This document shows, one piece after another, positions 7,109-15,740 of a stretch of DNA of 64,000 nt. Origin of the DNA: Streptomyces sp. 840.1 (GTDB lineage Bacteria > Actinomycetota > Actinomycetes > Streptomycetales > Streptomycetaceae); contig NZ_RJUU01000003.1 in the NCBI RefSeq assembly GCF_003751445.1, positions 558,001 to 622,000 of the forward strand, written 5' to 3'. Position 1 is the first letter of the stretch, and every line of letters begins with the position of its first letter. The translations under genes and the position numbers were made by a program. The notes under the pieces are model-generated. The model was given only the letters and a program-made list of their open reading frames with translations. It was not told the origin of the DNA and ran no database searches.

Positions 7109-8785
7109 TCACATCCTGGCGCCGAAGTCCTGGGTCCACCACGGTCCGCCGGAGCCCTTGTGGATGCCGACGCCGAGGTCCTTGAAGGAACAGTTGAGGA
7201 TGTTGGCGCGGTGACCCGGGCTGTTCATCCAGGACTCCATCACCGATGCGGGAGTCTGCTGACCCCGGGCTATGTTCTCGCCGTACGTCGACCAGTGGTA
7301 GCCGGCGTCGGTGATGCGGCGTCCGGGGTCGGCGCCGTCGGGGTTGGTGTGCTCGAAGAAGTCACGGGCGGCCATGTCCTCGGAGTGGCGCAGTGCCGCG
7401 TCCGTGAGCTGCGCGTCCTCCTTGACCGGCCCGCATCCGGCCTTCGCCCGCTCCTGGTTGACCAGGGCTACGACCTGGGCCGTCTCGCTCGCGGGGGCGG
7501 GTTGCGTGGCTGGGGCATTCGACGGGCGGGGTACGGACGTCTTCTCCGGCGGCGGGGCGACGGTCCTGGGCGGTTTGCGGGCCGGGGAGGCGGAGGTGCT
7601 CCGCTTGGTGGACGGCGAGGGCGAGACCGAGTGCGAGCGTGAGGGCGACGCGGACGCCGAGGGCGGCGACGAGGTGGTGGCCGGGCTCTCGGACGCCGTG
7701 AGATCGGCGATGGGCGCCGCCGAGGTGCGCGACGCGCTGTCCCCCTCGGTCCCCGCTCCGGGCCCGAGGGCCGCGTACCAGAGGCCCCCGCCGGTCATGC
7801 ACGCCACCACCACCGCGCCGCCGACCGCCCGGCGCTGGATCCGCCGGCGCCGGCGTGCGGCAGCTCGGGAGGCGTCCCGGCCGCCCGTGTGCCGGCCGCC
7901 CCCGGACCGGTGGCGGCCGGCACGGGCCGCGGTCGCGCCGTCGCCCGCTGCGGCGTCGAGAGCATGTGCGGCGGCGACCGGCGCCGTGTCGTCCCGGGCG
8001 GGCCACAGCACGAGGAGCGCCGCGGGCACGGCCACCAGCGCGAGTCCGGCCAGCAGGCCCTCGGCGGGCATCAGGCCGCTCCACAGTCCGGCGCACCGGA
8101 GGCAGTCACGGGCGTGCCGGGCTATTCGCTTGCGCCACAGGGCCGAGGGGCGGCCGTCCCAGGTGGTGAGGACGGCGCGCAGCTCCTCGCACGGCGGCTG
8201 CGCGCCGAGGGCCCGCACGACGACGCGGGCCGTCTCCAGCTGCGCCTTCATCCGCTGCACCCGGACCGCCGCGTACTGCGGCGAGAGCTCCAGCGCCTGG
8301 GCCACCTCGGTCCGGGTCAGCTCCCCCGCGCACTCCAGCCACCACAGCGACAGCAGGCCCCGGTCGTCCGGCTCCAGCCAGCGCGTCGCGCACGCCGTCT
8401 CCTGGCGCTGTCCGGACAACTGCAGGCGCATCATCGTCAGGTCGACGAAGTCGGCCCCCGGGTCGGCGATCTCCCCGGCCTCCTCCAGCGTTCCGGGGGC
8501 GATGTCGCGGTCCCGCCAGTGCGCACGTATCTGGTTCATCGCGATCGCCACCAGCCAGGAGCGGAAACTCTCCGGGGTGCGCAGAGCGCCGAGGCCGTCC
8601 AGTGCGCGCAGCATGGTGTCCTGCACCACGTCGTCGACGTCCGCCGAACCGTTCAGGGCCCGGCCCACGATGTTGTAGACGAGCGGAAGGTAGGCGCTGG
8701 CCAGTGCGTCCTGCGCCCCCGCGTCCCCGTTGCGCGCGGCGATCACCAGTGGCACCGGGTCCACCGTGTGCTGCTGACTGCTCAT
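7109..8785 (-). CDS. ECF sigma factor fused to membrane segments and a C-terminal CAP domain
   Basis: 558 residues. Region 2 of an extracytoplasmic-function sigma factor (about 10-95: YLPLVYNIVGRAL, DVDDVVQDTMLRAL, SFRSWLVAIAMNQIRAHWRDRD) and region 4 (about 140-190: RTEVAQALELSPQYAAVRVQRMK). Then a zinc-finger-like HxxxCxxC (His224, Cys228, Cys231) as in anti-sigma domains, a hydrophobic segment (242-261), an Arg-rich linker, a second hydrophobic segment (about 320-340), a long Ser/Pro/Thr linker (about 345-430) and a CAP/SCP (YkwD-like) domain from about 436 (LVNQERAKAGCGPV ... YGENIA ... MNSPGHRANIL ... WWTQDFG). I infer a membrane-tethered sigma factor with its own sensor. The two hydrophobic segments leave the side of the CAP domain uncertain. 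Confidence 0.88.
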   Translation of the reverse strand: MSSQQHTVDPVPLVIAARNGDAGAQDALASAYLPLVYNIVGRALNGSADVDDVVQDTMLRALDGLGALRTPESFRSWLVAIAMNQIRAHWRDRDIAPGTLEEAGEIADPGADFVDLTMMRLQLSGQRQETACATRWLEPDDRGLLSLWWLECAGELTRTEVAQALELSPQYAAVRVQRMKAQLETARVVVRALGAQPPCEELRAVLTTWDGRPSALWRKRIARHARDCLRCAGLWSGLMPAEGLLAGLALVAVPAALLVLWPARDDTAPVAAAHALDAAAGDGATAARAGRHRSGGGRHTGGRDASRAAARRRRRIQRRAVGGAVVVACMTGGGLWYAALGPGAGTEGDSASRTSAAPIADLTASESPATTSSPPSASASPSRSHSVSPSPSTKRSTSASPARKPPRTVAPPPEKTSVPRPSNAPATQPAPASETAQVVALVNQERAKAGCGPVKEDAQLTDAALRHSEDMAARDFFEHTNPDGADPGRRITDAGYHWSTYGENIARGQQTPASVMESWMNSPGHRANILNCSFKDLGVGIHKGSGGPWWTQDFGARM

Positions 8786-8913
8786 GTCTCAGATCCCTGT
8801 CCTGTAGGCCGCCGATGATGCCCGATGACTGGGAGACCGCCGCGGGCGGCCGGGATATCAGTTCCTCCGGCCGGAGTTTCCGGTACGGGTCCGGCGCGGC
8901 CGGACCCGACGGC

Positions 8914-9609
8914 TCAGGCGAGCTTCTTGAGCAGCTCCCCCGCGAGCGGTGCGGCGGAGGCCGGGTTCTGGCCGGTGACCAGATTGCGGTCGACGACCAC
9001 GTACGGGGCCCACGGCTCGCCCTCCTGGAAGTCGGTGCCGATCTCCACGAGGCGGTCCTGGAGCAGCCACTTGGCCTTGTCCGCGAAGCCGGCCTGGCTC
9101 TCCTCCGTGTTGGTGAAACCGGTGAGCCGGTAGCCGGCGAAGGCGTTGGTGCCGTCGCTCTTCGTGGCCGCGAGCACGGCGGCCGGGGCGTGGCAGACGA
9201 TGCCGAGGGGCAGCCTCACTTCCAGCGCCCTGGTCAGCAGCTTCCCGGAGTCCACGTTCACCGCCAGGTCCTCCATGGGGCCGTGGCCGCCGGGGTAGAA
9301 CACCGCCGCGTAGTCCGCCAGGTCGACGTCCGCCAGGCTCAGCGGCTGCTGGAGTTCGTTCATGGAGGCGAGGACGTTCGCCACCCGGTCGGCGTTCTCC
9401 TGACCGTCGTTGAACTCCGGCGCCAGACTTCCCCGGTCCACGGTCGGCACCACGCCGCCGGGAGTGGCGACGACGATCTCGTACCCGGCCGCCTTGAACC
9501 GCTCGTACGGTGCGACGGCTTCCTCGGCCCAGAAACCGGTCGGGTGCACGCTCCCGTCGGCCAGGGTCCAGTGGTCGGAACCGGTCATCACGAAAAGGAT
9601 CTTTGCCAT
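8914..9609 (-). CDS. DJ-1/PfpI-family class I glutamine-amidotransferase-like protein
   Basis: 231 residues. The nucleophile elbow Cys139-His140 lies in LGIVCHAPAA and the accompanying acidic residue is near Glu30, as in DJ-1/Hsp31-like proteins that act as glyoxalase III, chaperones or deglycases. Other features fit Hsp31-type members: GSDHWTLADGSVHPTGFWAEE at the start and YPGGHGPMEDLA before the elbow. The start at 9609 is preceded by GGAAGA; the open frame extends far upstream but that part has no coding sense. The exact substrate is not readable from sequence. Confidence 0.88.
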   Translation of the reverse strand: MAKILFVMTGSDHWTLADGSVHPTGFWAEEAVAPYERFKAAGYEIVVATPGGVVPTVDRGSLAPEFNDGQENADRVANVLASMNELQQPLSLADVDLADYAAVFYPGGHGPMEDLAVNVDSGKLLTRALEVRLPLGIVCHAPAAVLAATKSDGTNAFAGYRLTGFTNTEESQAGFADKAKWLLQDRLVEIGTDFQEGEPWAPYVVVDRNLVTGQNPASAAPLAGELLKKLA

Positions 9610-9999
9610 CTCACATCTTCCGCAGGGCCCCGGCGTCAGCCGTCCGGGACGATTCCGCGCGATTTCGCGCCTACGGGCCCGACCGTACGGTGCCCACCCG
9701 CCGGAGCCCGGCAGGGGCGCCACGGTGGGGCGCCGGACAGCCATGGGGATGACGTGGATGGAGCACACGGCGGGCGTCCGCCTGCCGTCGGCCGCAGACG
9801 GGAGGCGGCACGGTTCGCTGCCCGATCGGCGCAATCCCCGACCCCGCAGTCCCGGCGGCGCCTCGGGCCGTGCCCGACCGGCCGGTACGGTGAAGGATCG
9901 CGCCGCCGCAACCGTCGCACCGCCCGGCACGGCGGGAGCGACGGCGCTTTCCTTCCGGCGGCCGGCTGCCCGGAAGGTCTCAAGGGTTTCGGAGGGTCT

Positions 10000-10755
10000 G
10001 TGGCAATCGACATCAATGAACCGTTCGGTCAGAACTGGACGCACGCGGCACAGTTCGGCATCGCGTTCGGGCTCTCGTGCGCGATCGGGATCGAACGGGA
10101 GATCCGCCAGAAGGCGGCCGGTCTGCGCACGTACACGATCGTCGGGCTCGGGGCCGCCCTGTTCACCCTGGTCAGCAAGTTCGGCTTCTCGGACGTACTG
10201 GTCACCGGACAGGTCGAGTTGGACCCGTCCCGGGTGGCGGCGCAGATCGTCTCCGGGCTCGGGTTCATCGGCGGTGGCGTCATCTTCGTCCACCGCGGCT
10301 CGGTCAAGGGGCTGACGACGGCCGCGTCGATCTGGCTGACCGCGGCGGTCGGCTGCGCGGCCGGCGCGGGCCTGCCCGTCCTCGCGACTCTCGCCACACT
10401 CGCCTACTTCCTGGTGTCGTACGGCGTCCGGCCGCTGGCTCACCGCCTCCCGGCGCTGCGCAACGCCTCGATCGGGTACCGGATCACTTACACGGAGGGG
10501 GTGGGCGCGCTGCGGGAGCTGGTCAAGCACTGCACGGAGGCGGGGTTCGCGATCTCCGAGCTGACCACGCTCGCCGCCGACGGCGAGGGAATGTTCCGGC
10601 GCCGCCGCCGGTCGGAGACCGAGCCGCCGCCCGAGCGGACCGTCGAGGTCGCGCTCGTCGTGCAGGGCAGGGGCGATCCGGACGCGCTGATGGCCCGGCT
10701 TTCGAGCACCACGGGCGTGCTGGCGTGCAGCCGGAGTGACCTCGCGGACGAGTGA
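10000..10755 (+). CDS. MgtC/SapB-family membrane protein
   Basis: 251 residues from GTG 10000, chosen because GGAGGG lies just upstream (9991-9996). Four to five membrane helices fill the first ~150 residues, with the family signature IGIEREIRQKAAGLRTYTIV followed by GLGFIGGGVIF and GLTTAASIWLTAAVG. The C-terminal ~90 residues form a soluble ACT-like part (GYRITYTEGVGALRELVKHC) with an Arg-rich loop. MgtC relatives are tied to magnesium limitation and acid stress, but most actinobacterial members have no proven substrate. It is transcribed alone, divergent from the DJ-1 gene. Confidence 0.88.
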   Translation: MAIDINEPFGQNWTHAAQFGIAFGLSCAIGIEREIRQKAAGLRTYTIVGLGAALFTLVSKFGFSDVLVTGQVELDPSRVAAQIVSGLGFIGGGVIFVHRGSVKGLTTAASIWLTAAVGCAAGAGLPVLATLATLAYFLVSYGVRPLAHRLPALRNASIGYRITYTEGVGALRELVKHCTEAGFAISELTTLAADGEGMFRRRRRSETEPPPERTVEVALVVQGRGDPDALMARLSSTTGVLACSRSDLADE

Positions 10756-10924
10756 ACGTTCCGGGGGGGACGTGCGAGGCGCCGGCGCGGACATCGCCCG
10801 GTCGGACGCGCTGGGGTGCGGCACCCCGCCGGGTGTGGGTAAGTGGCAGCGGGCCCCGCTGCCGTCACGTACGCGGGTACCGCCGTACTGCCTTGTCGCC
10901 CACGCCATCCCATGGAGCCGCCGC

Positions 10925-12001
10925 ATGCCCGGGACCACCGAGGAAGCGGCCGCGGCGCAGCCCGTGGTCGCGCCGCTGACCAGCGCCGCCCTGATCCTGG
11001 TCGCCACGATCGAGCCGGGCGGTGAGCCGGCTGTCCGCGAGGCACTGCCGGATCTGGCGGCCCTAGCCCGCTCCATCGGGTTCCGTTTCCCCGGGGCGGG
11101 GCTGGCCTGTGTGACCGGGTTCGGTTCCGATGCCTGGAGCCGGCTGTTCGCGGGGCCGCGCCCCGCCTCGCTCCACCCCTTCCAGGAGCTCCACGGGCCC
11201 CGCCACCACGCCCCCGCCACCCCGGGCGATCTGCTGTTCCACATCCGGGCCGAGCGGATGGACGTGTGCTACGAGTGGGCGTCCCAGCTGCTCGGCCGGC
11301 TCGGCGGCGCGGTGAAGGTCGTCGACGAGACGCACGGGTTCCGCTACTTCGACCACCGGGACCTGCTGGGCTTCGTCGACGGCACCGAGAACCCGGTGGG
11401 GCCGGACGCGCGGTCGGCGGCGCTGGTCGGCGACGAGGACCCGGACTTCGCGGGCGGCAGCTACGTCGTCGTGCAGAAGTACCTGCACGATCTGACGTCG
11501 TGGAACGCACTGAGCACCGAGGAGCAGGAACGGGTGATCGGGCGGACCAAGTTCACGGACATCGAGTTCGCCGACGACGTCAAACCCGCCGACTCCCACG
11601 TGGCGCTGAACACCATCACGGACCCGGACGGCACGGAGCGCGACATCCTGCGCGCCAACATGGCGTTCGGCAGCTTCGGGCAGGGTGAGTTCGGTACGTA
11701 CTTCATCGCGTACGCCGCCGATCCCGGCGTCACCGAGCAGATGCTCCGCAACATGTTCCTCGGCAGTCCCCCCGGCACCCACGACCGCATCCTCGACTTC
11801 TCGACCGCGGTCACCGGCACGCTCTTCCACGCCCCCAGCGCCGACTTCCTCGACGCCCCGCCGCCGTCGCCCGCGTCCGCCGAGGCCGGGACCCGGGCCC
11901 TGCCGGAGCCGCCGTCCGCGCCGGCTTCGCAGGCCCCGGTCCCGCCGGGCTCCCGTGACGGTTCGCTGCACATCGGCAGCCTGCAAGAAAGCGCCCAGTG
12001 A
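10925..12001 (+). CDS. DyP-type haem peroxidase, encapsulin cargo
   Basis: 358 residues. DyP signature GFVDGTENP with catalytic Asp152, proximal haem ligand His225 (DSHVALN) and distal Arg243 (ILRANMAFG). The enzyme reduces hydrogen peroxide while oxidising dyes, phenols or unknown partners. The last ~50 residues are a Pro/Ala-rich linker ending in DGSLHIGSLQESAQ, which matches the encapsulin targeting peptide (consensus around SL-x-IGSL) that docks cargo inside the shell. The stop TGA shares its A with the ATG of the encapsulin gene, so the two are translationally coupled. Start 10925 gives the normal family N-terminus. Confidence 0.95.
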   Translation: MPGTTEEAAAAQPVVAPLTSAALILVATIEPGGEPAVREALPDLAALARSIGFRFPGAGLACVTGFGSDAWSRLFAGPRPASLHPFQELHGPRHHAPATPGDLLFHIRAERMDVCYEWASQLLGRLGGAVKVVDETHGFRYFDHRDLLGFVDGTENPVGPDARSAALVGDEDPDFAGGSYVVVQKYLHDLTSWNALSTEEQERVIGRTKFTDIEFADDVKPADSHVALNTITDPDGTERDILRANMAFGSFGQGEFGTYFIAYAADPGVTEQMLRNMFLGSPPGTHDRILDFSTAVTGTLFHAPSADFLDAPPPSPASAEAGTRALPEPPSAPASQAPVPPGSRDGSLHIGSLQESAQ

Positions 12002-12798
12002 TGAACAACCTCCACCGCGAACTCGCCCCTGTCACGCAAGCCGCCTGGGACCAGATCGAGGAGGAGGCCCGGCGCACCTTCAGCCGCCATCTGGCGGGCC
12101 GCCGCGTCGTCGACGTCCGCGGCCCCGAGGGCGCCCAGTTGGCGGCCGTCGGCGACGGCCACCTCCGGGAGATCGACCCGCCCACCCCCGATGTGCTGGC
12201 GCGTGCCCGCACGTCGGTGCCGGTCATCGAGTGGCGGGTGCCGTTCACGGTGACGCGGGCTGCCGTGGACGATGTGGAGCGCGGCTCCGACGACAGCGAC
12301 TGGCAGCCGGTCAAGGACGCCGCCAGAACCTGTGCGTTCGCAGAGGACATGGCGCTCATCGACGGCTACGCGGCGGCCGGGATCACCGGCCTGCGGGACG
12401 GTTCCTCGCACAGCCCGCTGGCACTTCCGGCGGACGCGCGGGACTATCCGGCAACGGTCAGCCAGGCGCTGACCCAGCTGCGGCTGGCCGGTGTCGACGG
12501 GCCCTACCGGCTGCTGCTCGGCGCTGACGCGTTCACGGAGGCGACGGAGACGTCCGACCACGGATATCCCGTCTCCACCCATCTGGCCCGGCTGCTGGAC
12601 GACCAGATCCTGTGGGCGCCGGCGGTGGCGGGCGGGGTGCTGCTCTCCACCCGGGGCGGCGACTTCGAGCTGTGCCTGGGCGAGGATCTGTCGATCGGCT
12701 ACCAGGAGCACGACGCGACGACCGTCAGCCTGTACTTCCAGCAGTCGTTCACGTTCCGGATGCTGACGCCGGAGGCCGTGGTCCCGATCATCGCCTGA
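12001..12798 (+). CDS. Family 1 encapsulin shell protein (linocin M18-like)
   Basis: 265 residues, normal for a T=1 encapsulin with the HK97 phage capsid fold. Typical segments: NNLHRELAPVTQAAWDQIEEEA at the start (the N-terminal helix that binds cargo peptides), RRVVDVRGPEGAQLAAV, the domain around DDVERGSDDSDWQPVKDAA, GPYRLLLGADAFTEA, and the C-terminal SLYFQQSFTFRMLTPEAVV. The ATG at 12001 overlaps the DyP stop by one base; a GTG three bases earlier is less likely. DyP and shell together form a nanocompartment for peroxide chemistry. A hairpin terminator closes the pair. Confidence 0.95.
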   Translation: MNNLHRELAPVTQAAWDQIEEEARRTFSRHLAGRRVVDVRGPEGAQLAAVGDGHLREIDPPTPDVLARARTSVPVIEWRVPFTVTRAAVDDVERGSDDSDWQPVKDAARTCAFAEDMALIDGYAAAGITGLRDGSSHSPLALPADARDYPATVSQALTQLRLAGVDGPYRLLLGADAFTEATETSDHGYPVSTHLARLLDDQILWAPAVAGGVLLSTRGGDFELCLGEDLSIGYQEHDATTVSLYFQQSFTFRMLTPEAVVPIIA

Positions 12799-12805
12799 TC
12801 GCGGC

Positions 12806-12843
12806 TCGTGCCGGAGGCCCAGGACGTCGGGCCTCCGGCACGA
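12806..12843 (+). terminator. Hairpin terminator after encapsulin
   Basis: TCGTGCCGGAGGCCC (12806-12820) pairs perfectly with 12829-12843 around an 8-base loop, 7 bases after the encapsulin stop. No T-run, as usual in Streptomyces. Confidence 0.7.
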
Positions 12844-12926
12844 ATACGGAATATGACGGTGATCATCGAGCCGGCCGAGGGGCGGAAAGGCCGCGGCCGG
12901 TCACCCGTGGCGGTCGAGCGCATCGG

Positions 12927-13151
12927 TCAGCCGACCGGTGAGGGCTCCGGCTCCGGCGGCGGCACCGGTTCGGGGTTCGGCGCGGGCGGCTGCGGAATCG
13001 GGTCGGGCGAGGGGCCCGGCGGTGTCGGGACCGGCGGCGTCGGCCCCGGGCCGGGCGGCACCGGTGTGGGTTCCGGCAGCGGCTGCGGCGGCCCCGGCAC
13101 GGGCCCCGGGGTCGGCGCGGGCGGAACGGGGTCGGGGAACGGATGGGTCAT
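12927..13151 (-). CDS. Small proline-rich repeat protein
   Basis: 74 residues, almost entirely Pro, Gly, Glu, Thr and Val in degenerate repeats (PVPPGPGPTPPVPTPPGP). It begins MTHPFPDPV. Start 13151 is supported by GGAGG about 7 bases upstream; a longer in-frame extension lacks such support. It has no signal peptide or membrane segment and is presumably disordered. I know of no function. Low-complexity DNA this rich in G+C can stay open by chance, but the well-placed ribosome-binding site argues for a real gene. Confidence 0.45.
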   Translation of the reverse strand: MTHPFPDPVPPAPTPGPVPGPPQPLPEPTPVPPGPGPTPPVPTPPGPSPDPIPQPPAPNPEPVPPPEPEPSPVG

Positions 13152-13235
13152 CTCGGGCCTCCGAACGGTCTGGGTGGATCTCCTCCACCGTCTCCCGGAG
13201 CGGCTGCCCGCGCCCGGCGAGTCCATACGTTCGGG

Positions 13236-13895
13236 CTACGAATGATCCGCCCGGCCCACCGAGGCGGCTGCCGCAGCCGCTGCGGCCAGGCCCGGACGCG
13301 GGCTGGACAGCACCGGAATCCGCGTGACCGTACGGGTGACGGCACCGGCCATGGACGCCTGGGCCAGCACGATCACGTCGGCGTCCGTCACCGCGTCGGT
13401 GGCCTCGGCCACCAGATCCAGGTAGCCGTCGTGCTCGCCCGCCTCGAAGCGCTCCCAGGCGCCCTCGACCAGCACGGTGCGCACCTCCGGCGGACGCCGG
13501 CCCGCCCTGTCGGCCTCCTCGGCGAGCAGGGCGAGGGTCGGCGGCAGAGTGGCGGCGACCGTCGCGATGACCGTGACCCGCTCCTCGCGGGCGGCGGCGG
13601 CCGCCATCGGCCGGTCGACCCGGAGCACCGGGACGCCGAGTGCCGGGCCGAGCGACTCGGCGACCCCGCCGATCGTCGAGCACGTACAGAGCACCGCCGT
13701 GGCCCCCTCGGCGACCGCGGCGACGAGCACCGCCTCGACGTCGCCCGCCACCGCCTGCGGCCCGCTCTCCCCGGCCCGGTCGAGGAGGTCCTCGAGCACG
13801 AGGTGGCGCAGGACGAGCTCCGGATGGCCGGCGTCGCGCAGGGCGTCGAAGACCGGGACATGCGCCGGGGAGGTGTGCAGCAGAGCCAGGGGCAT
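13236..13895 (-). CDS. Aspartate/glutamate racemase-like protein, one catalytic Cys missing
   Basis: 219 residues beginning MPLALLHTSPAHVPVFDALR. The first catalytic Cys region is present (ATAVLCTCSTIGGVAESLG), but the matching C-terminal motif, normally A-C-T/S, reads VIVLAQASMAG, so the second Cys is replaced by Gln. The two-base racemase mechanism is therefore unlikely; a lyase, decarboxylase or other one-Cys member of the fold is more likely. Start 13895 places the ATG directly before the first beta strand. The gene follows the GNAT gene by 38 bases on the same strand and may be co-transcribed with it and panD. Confidence 0.72.
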   Translation of the reverse strand: MPLALLHTSPAHVPVFDALRDAGHPELVLRHLVLEDLLDRAGESGPQAVAGDVEAVLVAAVAEGATAVLCTCSTIGGVAESLGPALGVPVLRVDRPMAAAAAREERVTVIATVAATLPPTLALLAEEADRAGRRPPEVRTVLVEGAWERFEAGEHDGYLDLVAEATDAVTDADVIVLAQASMAGAVTRTVTRIPVLSSPRPGLAAAAAAAASVGRADHS

Positions 13896-13933
13896 GGGCG
13901 AAACGCTACCGGCCCCGCCGCCTGCCCCGGTGA

Positions 13934-14296
13934 TCAGTACAGCTCGGGATGCGACGTGAGCTGTTCCTTCGCCCGCTCCACCAGTTCGGCCGGGGCCTGT
14001 GGTGCCTCGTCGGGGTGGCGCGACGCCCACTTCGCCGCGTACGGGCAGAGCGGCACGACAGGGACGCCCTCCCGGCCCGCGATGGCGTAGAACTCCCTGA
14101 CCAGGGCGCTCCCGATCCCCTTGCCCTCGTGCCCCGGCTCGACGACCGTGTGCACGGCGACGAGCGCGGCGGGTGCCCCGTCCATCACGAAGTACACGAC
14201 GACGCCGGCGGGCGTGCCGTTCTCGTACGCGAGCAGCTTGCCGACCGCCCGGTCGTCGACGAGGTCGATTCCGTTGCGTCCGCTCCGGTCCGCCAT
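13934..14296 (-). CDS. Small GNAT-family N-acetyltransferase
   Basis: 120 residues. Short YjdJ-like acetyltransferase with an AVHTVVEPGHEGKGIGSALVREFY segment in which EGKGIGSAL is the acetyl-CoA pyrophosphate loop (Q/RxxGxG/A type), followed by VPLCPYAAKWASRHPDE, the usual C-terminal motif of this small subfamily. Substrate unknown. It lies 30 bases downstream of panD on the same strand. Confidence 0.85.
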   Translation of the reverse strand: MADRSGRNGIDLVDDRAVGKLLAYENGTPAGVVVYFVMDGAPAALVAVHTVVEPGHEGKGIGSALVREFYAIAGREGVPVVPLCPYAAKWASRHPDEAPQAPAELVERAKEQLTSHPELY

Positions 14297-14326
14297 GACG
14301 GGTGCTCCTTTGTCGGGTCGGTCGCT

Positions 14327-14752
14327 TCAGCGCGCCGCGGGCACGGCGTGCGGGCTGCGCGCGGTGTCGGTACCCGGAACGGGAGCGGAGGCGTCGGCCC
14401 CGAGCTCGACGATCCGGTTGCCCGCGTCGACGTGGACGACACGCGGGACCAGGCCGCGCGCCTCGGCGTCGTCGACCTGCGCGTAGCTGATCAGGATGAC
14501 CAGGTCGCCGGGGTGCACGAGGTGGGCGGCCGCGCCGTTGATCCCGATGACCCCCGAGCCGCGCTCGCCCTCGATGACGTACGTCTCCAGCCGGGCGCCG
14601 TTGTCGATGTCGACGATGTGCACGAGCTCGCCGGGCAGCAGATCCGCCGCCTCCATGAGCTCGGCGTCGACGGTGACGGAGCCGACGTAGTGCAGGTCGG
14701 CCTGGGTCACGGTGGCCCGGTGGATCTTGGACTTGAACATGGTGCGCATCAT
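14327..14752 (-). CDS. panD: Aspartate 1-decarboxylase
   Basis: 141 residues. Pyruvoyl enzyme making beta-alanine for pantothenate and CoA. The self-cleavage site Gly24-Ser25 (YVGSVTVD) falls at the same residue numbers as in the E. coli enzyme when the double-Met start at 14752 ([13 protein letters not shown]) is used, and AGGAG lies 7 bases upstream, so this start is firm. The core [25 protein letters not shown] is complete; the C-terminal ~25 residues are a non-conserved Ala/Pro tail. It heads a possible panD-GNAT-racemase transcript. Unlinked panD is common in Streptomyces. Confidence 0.94.
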   Translation of the reverse strand: MMRTMFKSKIHRATVTQADLHYVGSVTVDAELMEAADLLPGELVHIVDIDNGARLETYVIEGERGSGVIGINGAAAHLVHPGDLVILISYAQVDDAEARGLVPRVVHVDAGNRIVELGADASAPVPGTDTARSPHAVPAAR

Positions 14753-14987
14753 CGAGGCACTCCTGGATCTAGGCTCCCTGCCTGCGTTTTTGCAGGTCAA
14801 GGGCTGTTTCGACATCCTACAGCGAGTCGCAGGTCCGGGCAGCTTTCCCCACGTTCTCCAGGGCTCACGCTGACCGCCTGCTGACTTTCCTGGCACGCCG
14901 TCGGTCGGCCGGAGGAGGATCACACCCCCTCACTGGGCCCCACCCCAGCGGCGGCCCAAGCCTACGCAGCACCACCGAGGGACGGCC

Positions 14988-15248
14988 GTGATCACGGTCA
15001 CACGGGCGGCCGGCGAGGAGTTCGCCGAGTACGGCCTTGCGGGTGCACGCGTCGAGCGGATCGTGGCCACGTCAGGGGTCAACAGCGCGCTGCTCCACCG
15101 GCACTTCGGCAGCAAGGCCGGCCTGTTCGACGCGGTCTTCGCCGAACCTGCGGCAGAGGCTGTCGACGCCGTTCCAGTCACCCCCGAGGACCTGGCGCAG
15201 TACGCCGGAGCTCTGTTCGACTTCCACCAAGCAGGGTCTGCGTCGTAG
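14988..15248 (+). pseudogene. Truncated TetR-family regulator (DNA-binding domain only)
   Basis: 86 residues from GTG 14988. A complete TetR HTH is visible: AAGEEFAEYGLAGARVERIVATSGVNSALLHRHFGSKAGLFDAVFAE. After DLAQYAGALFDFHQAG the frame stops at 15246-15248, so the ligand-binding domain (about 110 residues) is missing. No ribosome-binding site is evident. The following 500 bases contain decayed coding sense on the other strand, so this looks like a rearranged, dead locus. Confidence 0.6.
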
Positions 15249-15740
15249 GCGCTGAGCATGGCATCGGACGGGCGCGCGTGCGTCCGCACCGCCCCGATCT
15301 CCATGATCACGGCGGCGGTCAGCGCCGGTGCCCGTGCACCCAGCTCGGGAAGGCGGCGGTGGGCCAGCCTGGCGAGGTCCGCGACGTTGGCCGCTGCCCC
15401 CCTTTCGTAGCGGGCGGCGACGTGCGCGGAGACGTTGGCTCCAGCACCCCCGCCCGTGTGCTCAGCAGTTCGCACAGCACCTGGCGCTGGGCCGGCGACT
15501 CGGTGAGGACCGCAACGTACTGCTCGGCGCGCCGGTCCCGCCCGTACGAGTTCGGCGTCCACGGCTACGGAATCCACGGCCGCCCGGCCGCGAAGGGTAC
15601 GGTCCGGCAGGTCCAGCACCGGCAGCGCAACCACCGCGCCACCCTGATCACCGACGACGACAGCCGGCACCTGCTCCACCTTCGCCAGGGACGCCCTGTC
15701 GCCCACGACCGGGGCGGCGCGGCCGGGAACTCGACATCAT
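15249..15740 (-). pseudogene. Frameshifted remnant, family not recognised
   Basis: On the minus strand, coding-like segments follow each other in different frames: QVPAVVVGDQGGAVVALPVL ... AEQYVAVLTESPAQRQVLCELLSTRAG ... NVSAHVAARYERG ... NVADLARLAHRRLPELGARAPALTAAVIMEIGAVRTHARPSD is read across these frames in order. Each piece has normal amino-acid composition, but frame changes occur near 15440-15520. I infer a decayed regulatory protein. I could not name the family. Confidence 0.35.

Noticed and set aside
8914..11244. A 776-codon protein on the minus strand ending in the DJ-1 domain
   Set aside because: The upstream two thirds are antisense to the MgtC and DyP genes and have no domain; the true start is ATG 9609.
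12927..13151. Repeat array that might be a CRISPR or a non-coding repeat
   Set aside because: Repeats are degenerate, directly adjacent and without spacers, and they encode a Pro-rich peptide.
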